Below are positions 63,648-64,000 of a DNA stretch of 64,000 bases, in pieces. Within the stretch, counting starts at the first letter, position 1. The number at the start of each line of letters is the position of its first letter. The notes below the pieces were generated by a model that was not told the origin of the DNA, searched no databases, and saw nothing but the letters and a program-made list of their open reading frames with translations. The translations under genes were made by a program, and so were the position numbers. The stretch comes from Sphingomonas sp. (GTDB taxonomy: Bacteria > Pseudomonadota > Alphaproteobacteria > Sphingomonadales > Sphingomonadaceae): assembly GCF_025353885.1 (NCBI RefSeq), contig NZ_JANXNX010000068.1, forward strand, positions 1-64,000, written 5' to 3'.

Positions 63648-64000
63648 AGAACCTCACCCTGGAAAGCTTCAGCCGTTCGTCCGCTGACACGAGCGAGCAA
63701 CCCATCATCGGGCCATATTTTACCGCGCCACGCGACGTGCTGATCGGGTCGGATTAAGATAAGCGGCTCCTGATAAAGATCGCGAACCACATCATCGTCG
63801 ATCCGAACCACTACCAGCGGCACACCGAGAGCATGGGCCTCTTGCTGCGCTGCAGCGGCATTCGCGTCTTTGTCCAGGACAAGCAGAGTGTAGCCGTCAC
63901 CGAACAGATCGTAGAGCGACACGGTTTCGGTCATCCAGTGATGCGGCGCAAGGCACCCCGGAGTAGCGCTCGGACTATAGTCACGCGAGCGCTGCCAGTC
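63611..64000 (-). CDS. FAD-dependent aromatic monooxygenase, C-terminal part (cut by window edge)
   Basis: The visible ~130 residues read YSPSATPGCLAPHHW, then SLYDLFGDGYTLLVLDKDAN, LGVPLVVVRIDDD and PLILIRPDQHVAWRG, the thioredoxin-like C-terminal domain of PheA/TfdB/MhpA-type flavin hydroxylases. The frame is open across the window end, so the FAD and substrate domains lie beyond 64000. Such enzymes add a hydroxyl to a phenolic ring with NADPH and oxygen. The LysR gene at 62712 converges on it. Confidence 0.8.
   Translation of the reverse strand, partial: DWQRSRDYSPSATPGCLAPHHWMTETVSLYDLFGDGYTLLVLDKDANAAAAQQEAHALGVPLVVVRIDDDVVRDLYQEPLILIRPDQHVAWRGKIWPDDGLLARVSGRTAEAFQGEVLQAESEVIASAT

Overview
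The window looks like the chromosome (with a probable integrated island) of an alphaproteobacterium of the Sphingomonadaceae type. The evidence is three large TonB-dependent receptors, an imuA-imuB-dnaE2 cassette, a UrcA-family protein, FixL/FixJ regulators, DUF6152/DUF6644 proteins and a cluster of aromatic-type catabolic genes, in fairly GC-rich DNA with many overlapping starts and stops. Genus and species cannot be fixed from the sequence alone.

Left half (1 to about 29.6 kb). This is a patchwork of stress, metal and electron-transfer genes with many broken genes between them. It starts with a HiPIP and a one-heme cytochrome fused to an outer-membrane barrel. Then come an intact IS2-group insertion sequence, DUF4337, a poly-Gln lipoprotein, a ParB-like protein coupled to a SulP anion transporter, small His-rich glycine-zipper proteins and a Tim44-like protein. 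An IS3-family remnant and an M19 dipeptidase fragment lead into the SOS mutagenesis operon imuA-imuB-dnaE2, which has a probable LexA box. Next are a UrcA protein, a LysR regulator, a secreted serine protease, a DUF2383 protein, a copD remnant, a cation exporter, a frameshifted glycine-zipper gene, a damaged single-domain response regulator, fixJ, fixL (heme residues conserved), a dead DUF6920 gene, a cyanide-insensitive alternative oxidase, a VTT-domain membrane protein and a merR-like gene. At 29641-29680 lies the 3-prime portion of a tRNA-Arg(CCG) gene with no 5-prime portion. This is the usual scar of tRNA-targeted integration and suggests the left half is an island whose other end lies outside the window.

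Right half (29.7 to 64 kb). This is a catabolic region. A TonB receptor and an alpha/beta hydrolase precede a plus-strand operon (33576-39768): an NTF2-like protein, a LigW-type metal-dependent decarboxylase, a secreted protein with the motif GDPSAPDISGVW, DUF6152, a degenerate further copy of the motif protein, a CcoP-like diheme cytochrome, a parvulin chaperone and a HupE/UreJ membrane protein. A tandem-domain MarR regulator and an iron alcohol dehydrogenase diverge from an aldehyde dehydrogenase. A second compact operon (43848-53504) follows: TonB receptor, AAHS-type MFS importer, metallo-beta-lactamase-fold hydrolase, YceI, cytochrome b561-YceI fusion, two DUF6644 membrane proteins, a second GDPSAPDISGVW protein and a SUMF1-fold protein. 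The last section holds a TRAP-binding-protein remnant, a LysR gene, a membrane-anchored winged-helix regulator divergent from a third TonB receptor, and a hisD-like/SDR/aldo-keto reductase operon divergent from a class II aldolase and another LysR gene. A FAD monooxygenase runs off the right edge.

How it may work together (inference): the receptors and the MFS carrier import one or more aromatic or aromatic-ester substrates; hydrolases, the decarboxylase, dehydrogenases and the monooxygenase process them; the cytochrome/YceI/b561 proteins with the GDPSAPDISGVW family suggest an associated, apparently uncharacterised periplasmic redox step. On the left, FixL/FixJ and the alternative oxidase fit adaptation to changing oxygen or respiratory poisons, and the mutagenesis cassette fits DNA-damage survival.
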